From Imperialibacter sp040222815 (GTDB taxonomy: Bacteria; Bacteroidota; Bacteroidia; Cytophagales; Cyclobacteriaceae), in contig NZ_JAVKCH010000040.1 of the NCBI RefSeq assembly GCF_040222815.1, forward strand, positions 248,001 to 312,000: a stretch of 64,000 nt of DNA, read 5' to 3'. A program made the position numbers and the translations under genes. Below the pieces are notes generated by a model. That model made no database searches, was not told where the DNA came from, and worked only from the letters and a program-made list of their open reading frames with translations. Positions 61,613 through 64,000 of this stretch are shown here, in pieces; the stretch's first letter is position 1; each line of letters opens with the position of its first letter.

Positions 61613-62134
61613 CTAAAACACCTTTCTGATTTCATCTTTCATAAAACTCAAGGCCTGCTCTACCGGATCACGCTCCTCTTGCATGGCCCTTTGAATAACG
61701 GCCTTTGCCAACTCAATGCTCTTCGATTCAGGATTCACTTCCGTAATCGCCTGATTAACTATCATAATCACACTTTCCATGGCACTTTTTATAGACCTCC
61801 AGGCGTCGTCTGACATGTACAACTGCTGCGACAAATTATGGTTAAACTCATCCCGAATCTCCTTGAGAAGCACATGCTGCAGTTCTTTAGAAGTGAGGTT
61901 GCCGGTGCTCAGCCTGGCAAGCAGGTTACTTGGCGATATCCGTTCCAGAAAAAGGCACATTCTCTCATAGGCCTGGAGCCTGATCGGAAGAATGCTCTCC
62001 GTATTCTTCATTTTTAGCTCAAGCATTCGTTTTTCCAACTCTTTGTTCAGAAACGACCGCACCATCAGGTACATAGCATAAAGTACCAGACCAGCCGGAA
62101 TAATAATTTTCGCAAGATCAACTAAGGGCTCCAT
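61613..62134 (-). CDS. conserved Bacteroidota membrane-anchored protein
   Basis: 173 residues with a single N-terminal membrane segment (IIIPAGLVLYAMYLMVRSFL) followed by a helical, charged domain (LQAYERMCLFLERISPSNLL). It resembles the family I know as DUF7935, with moderate certainty. No catalytic motifs are seen. It probably forms a two-gene unit with the DUF1232 gene. Confidence 0.7.
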   Translation of the reverse strand: MEPLVDLAKIIIPAGLVLYAMYLMVRSFLNKELEKRMLELKMKNTESILPIRLQAYERMCLFLERISPSNLLARLSTGNLTSKELQHVLLKEIRDEFNHNLSQQLYMSDDAWRSIKSAMESVIMIVNQAITEVNPESKSIELAKAVIQRAMQEERDPVEQALSFMKDEIRKVF

Positions 62135-62257
62135 TTACCAGGGTTTTGATTTGAAGTTAGAATTATTTTAACGGACTTACCGTTTTCAAAATAAATAAAT
62201 TTAAATCCCCGAATTGCACCAACTTTGCCGGGGTTCAGGAAAAATTAGCGAATACAG

Positions 62258-62578
62258 ATGAATATACACCCTGTAAGCATTAGCGAGAAAGCGCTGGGGG
62301 AGATCAAAGAGATCATTGCCAAGAAGAAGATACCGGAAGGCTATGGGCTGCGCATTGGCATCAGAGGAGCCGGCTGTGCAGGTGTTTCCTACATGCTTGG
62401 TTTCGATAAGAAAAAGGAGGGTGACATTGAGTACTCAATAGCGGGAATTTCCGTGTTTATTGAGAAAAAGCACACCATGTACCTGATCGGTTTGGAAGTA
62501 GATTTTTACGATGGCGCCGATGCCCGTGGTTTTTCCTTTGTCAACCCCGACCTACCTGTGCCTGACCAGGCTCACTGA
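62258..62578 (+). CDS. HesB/IscA-like protein lacking the C-terminal CxC
   Basis: 106 residues of the A-type Fe-S carrier fold: ISEKALGEIKEIIAKKK, LRIGIRGAGCAGVSYMLGFD, and GADARGFSFVNPDLP. C40 corresponds to the first conserved cysteine. The usual C-terminal CGCG/CxC is replaced by PDLPVPDQAH, so only one of three cysteines is left. Either it works with another ligand set or it does not bind a cluster. The 3' end overlaps the convergent folB gene by 27 bp, which could explain the altered tail. Confidence 0.85.
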   Translation: MNIHPVSISEKALGEIKEIIAKKKIPEGYGLRIGIRGAGCAGVSYMLGFDKKKEGDIEYSIAGISVFIEKKHTMYLIGLEVDFYDGADARGFSFVNPDLPVPDQAH

Positions 62579-62911
62579 CGACTCCTCGCACCTGCCCTCC
62601 AGCGGTGGCAATATCTTAGCCACGGTTATCTCAAGTATCTTCACCTCGGTGTATGCTTCAAAAAGCTTCTCTGATATTTTATAGGCCAGGTGCTCAAGTA
62701 AGTTAACCGGAACCTCCATGATTTCAGCCACTATCTGATACACCTCTTCATAGTCGAGTGTGTCAGCCAGTTTATCTGACAAAGCGGCTTTTGAAATGTC
62801 TGTTTGGAAAACCAGGTCAATGCGAAAATCATTGCCCCTTTCACGTTCAAAGCTATGAACGCCATGAAAAGAGTGAAATATCAGCCCCTTCAGTGCAATT
62901 TTTCCCTGCAT
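62552..62911 (-). CDS. folB: dihydroneopterin aldolase
   Basis: 119 residues from ATG 62911. The fold shows IALKGLIFHSFHGVHSFERE, DTLDYEEVYQIVAEIM and NLLEHLAYKISEKL, including the conserved E of VHSFERERG and the region of the catalytic Lys near VAKILPPLEG. The enzyme forms 6-hydroxymethyldihydropterin in folate synthesis. Its start overlaps the stop of the DivIVA-like gene by one base, suggesting co-translation. Confidence 0.9.
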   Translation of the reverse strand: MQGKIALKGLIFHSFHGVHSFERERGNDFRIDLVFQTDISKAALSDKLADTLDYEEVYQIVAEIMEVPVNLLEHLAYKISEKLFEAYTEVKILEITVAKILPPLEGRCEESSVSLVRHR

Positions 62912-63705
62912 CAATTCAGCTCATCAAAAAATGAGCCTGTCGAGCTGATTTCCTCCAGGCTGTACTCCTCACCTGCTACCTTGATCACCTTTCTGGATTC
63001 AGTCACGGTCTTCGCCTTGCTTTCTTCTTTTGCCGGAGCTTTTTGAGCTGGTTTTACTTCAGCTTCCACGGAGAGTTTTCTGACCTCAGTAGGCGACTCA
63101 AGCTTCACATCCTCATCCGAAAAAATCTCTTTTTTCACACGGGAGAGTGCCTTTACCTTTTTCAATTGCTCATCAAAGGTTTTTCCGCTTCTGTTCTTTT
63201 CGATGCGATCCACCTTCTCCATGATATCGCTGGACGACATCCTCAGGCTATTGATCAAATTGTCACGGTGGTTCTCAATAGACTTATAGGTTTGCTCCAG
63301 GGTTTTCACTTCCTCATGCAAATCTTCAATAATTTCTCTTGAATGATCTTCAGCCCTCTCAATCATCGCACGGGCCTTATTTTTTGCCTCACTCATAAGG
63401 GCCTCCGCCTTCATTTGCGTCTCCTTCATATGAAGTTCAGCGGCTTTGCTTGCCTGCTCAATGAGGTTAGCAGCAGTATCGTCAGCAGTTTTGAGGGTTT
63501 TGAACAGCGAACTTTCAACTTCACGAAGCTTGGCAACTTCTTTTTCGGCGGCCTCCAGTTTGTAGCGCAGCTCCTTGTGCTCATCTTGCATCCTCTCCCA
63601 CTCTTGTGAAAGCGTCAGCAAAAATGCATTCACTTCATCTTTGTCGAGGCCTCTAAAAGCCTTTTCAAAAGCCTTTTGCCTTATTTCTAATGGAGTAATT
63701 TTCAT
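62911..63705 (-). CDS. DivIVA-domain coiled-coil protein
   Basis: 264 residues. The DivIVA N-terminal motif reads ITPLEIRQKAFEKAFRGLDK followed by DEVNAFLLTLSQEWERM. A long coiled coil covers about 40-165, with a flexible basic and Pro/Ala-rich C-terminal third (EAEVKPAQKAPAKEE). DivIVA relatives mark curved membranes or poles and guide division or growth; in Bacteroidota the role is not settled. It is the first gene of a unit with folB. Confidence 0.88.
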   Translation of the reverse strand: MKITPLEIRQKAFEKAFRGLDKDEVNAFLLTLSQEWERMQDEHKELRYKLEAAEKEVAKLREVESSLFKTLKTADDTAANLIEQASKAAELHMKETQMKAEALMSEAKNKARAMIERAEDHSREIIEDLHEEVKTLEQTYKSIENHRDNLINSLRMSSSDIMEKVDRIEKNRSGKTFDEQLKKVKALSRVKKEIFSDEDVKLESPTEVRKLSVEAEVKPAQKAPAKEESKAKTVTESRKVIKVAGEEYSLEEISSTGSFFDELN

Positions 63706-63817
63706 CTGATAGTATATCTTCCTTTCGACGGCGGTATCGCCAAGGGGTTAACTAATAAACCGAAAATGAAGTTGCAGGTGAGCTAAAATAGGGAGGAAAG
63801 GTAGGTAAAATCTATTG

Positions 63818-64000
63818 TCATTCAAAGTGAGAGGGGTTGAAATTCAAATCCCACACTGATATGGACCTATCGTCGCTGGCAGAAACAAGCTGGTCTTTGT
63901 AAGACGTCCACAGCATTTTATTCACCGAAGTACCGTGTCCGGCATGGCGTGCTTTATCGATGACCTTTATCAGCTGTAGTGTAAGGGCATCCCACACCTT
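63818..64000 (-). CDS. WD40-repeat protein, C-terminal fragment
   Basis: A minus-strand frame enters from the right edge and stops at 63818; only 60 residues are seen. They contain two WD-type blade ends, KVWDALTLQLIKV and SISVWDLNF, with an intervening GHGTSVNKMLWTSYKDQLVS segment (GH...WD spacing). It is a beta-propeller repeat protein, whose size and N-terminus lie outside the window. The DivIVA-like gene is the next on the same strand, 112 bp away. Confidence 0.8.
   Translation of the reverse strand, partial: KVWDALTLQLIKVIDKARHAGHGTSVNKMLWTSYKDQLVSASDDRSISVWDLNFNPSHFE

Overview
The window looks like a chromosomal stretch from a free-living Bacteroidota bacterium, most likely of the Cytophagales. 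Three large secreted proteins end in type IX secretion (T9SS) sorting domains, two of type A and one of gliding-associated type B. There are many short outer-membrane barrels, M56/BlaI and LuxR/DUF4199 pairs, MacB-like permeases with a prefix domain, Tat-exported sugar isomerases, lipoprotein glycosidases (GH26, GH95, six-hairpin) and TAnnTTTG-type promoter motifs. No rRNA or tRNA gene was recognised by eye.

Layout. 1-12.8 kb: end of a T9SS protein, a DinB protein, two Tat-exported xylose-isomerase-like proteins, a BlaI/M56 signalling pair with its operator, two tandem paralogous lipoproteins, an FkbM methyltransferase, a GH26 mannanase-like enzyme, a DUF4199/LuxR pair and a six-hairpin glycosidase. 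12.8-14.3 kb: a RAYT (REP-associated tyrosine transposase) gene embedded in an array of about a dozen palindromic hairpins. 14.4-18.4 kb: a 1089-residue FG-GAP/MBG T9SS protein and an HU-like protein. 18.85-19.2 kb: a precisely phased 22-bp degenerate tandem array with a 12-bp dyad core. 19.3-22.7 kb: a small zinc-ribbon protein, an HNH nuclease, a nuclease resembling the phosphorothioate-DNA-binding SBD-HNH family, and a secreted discoidin/NADase-type protein. 22.8-29.9 kb: a MuiA-family protein carrying a SusC-like insertion, an M55 aminopeptidase, a Crp/Fnr regulator, a hydrolase, small membrane proteins with an XRE regulator, and a divergent RibA-like protein.

29.9-38.4 kb: two paralogous beta-barrels, an ECF sigma factor with a likely membrane partner, an Asp/Asn beta-hydroxylase, OsmC, a ferredoxin/ferredoxin reductase pair with a MarR regulator, and an AraC-AhpD-cupredoxin run. 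38.5-48.9 kb: a 1078-residue PKD/T9SS protein, a membrane-tethered regulator divergent from a secreted LamG-like protein, a MarR-GNAT fusion with a 20-bp operator, a GNAT, a GH95 fucosidase-like enzyme, TfoX-N and Uma2. 49-64 kb is mostly housekeeping: rhodanese, metZ, gcvT-comB, a PadR/permease pair, an rRNA methyltransferase, MazG-like-dtd, DUF1232, an IscA-like protein, folB and a DivIVA-like protein, ending in a WD40 gene that runs off the edge.

The points most worth a second look are the 22-bp dyad array (18851-19202), the RAYT/REP island (12827-14311) with its duplicated blocks, the orphan modification-dependent restriction cluster beside the array, and the chimeric MuiA protein. Several regulators (BlaI, MarR, MarR-GNAT) sit beside clear inverted-repeat operators.
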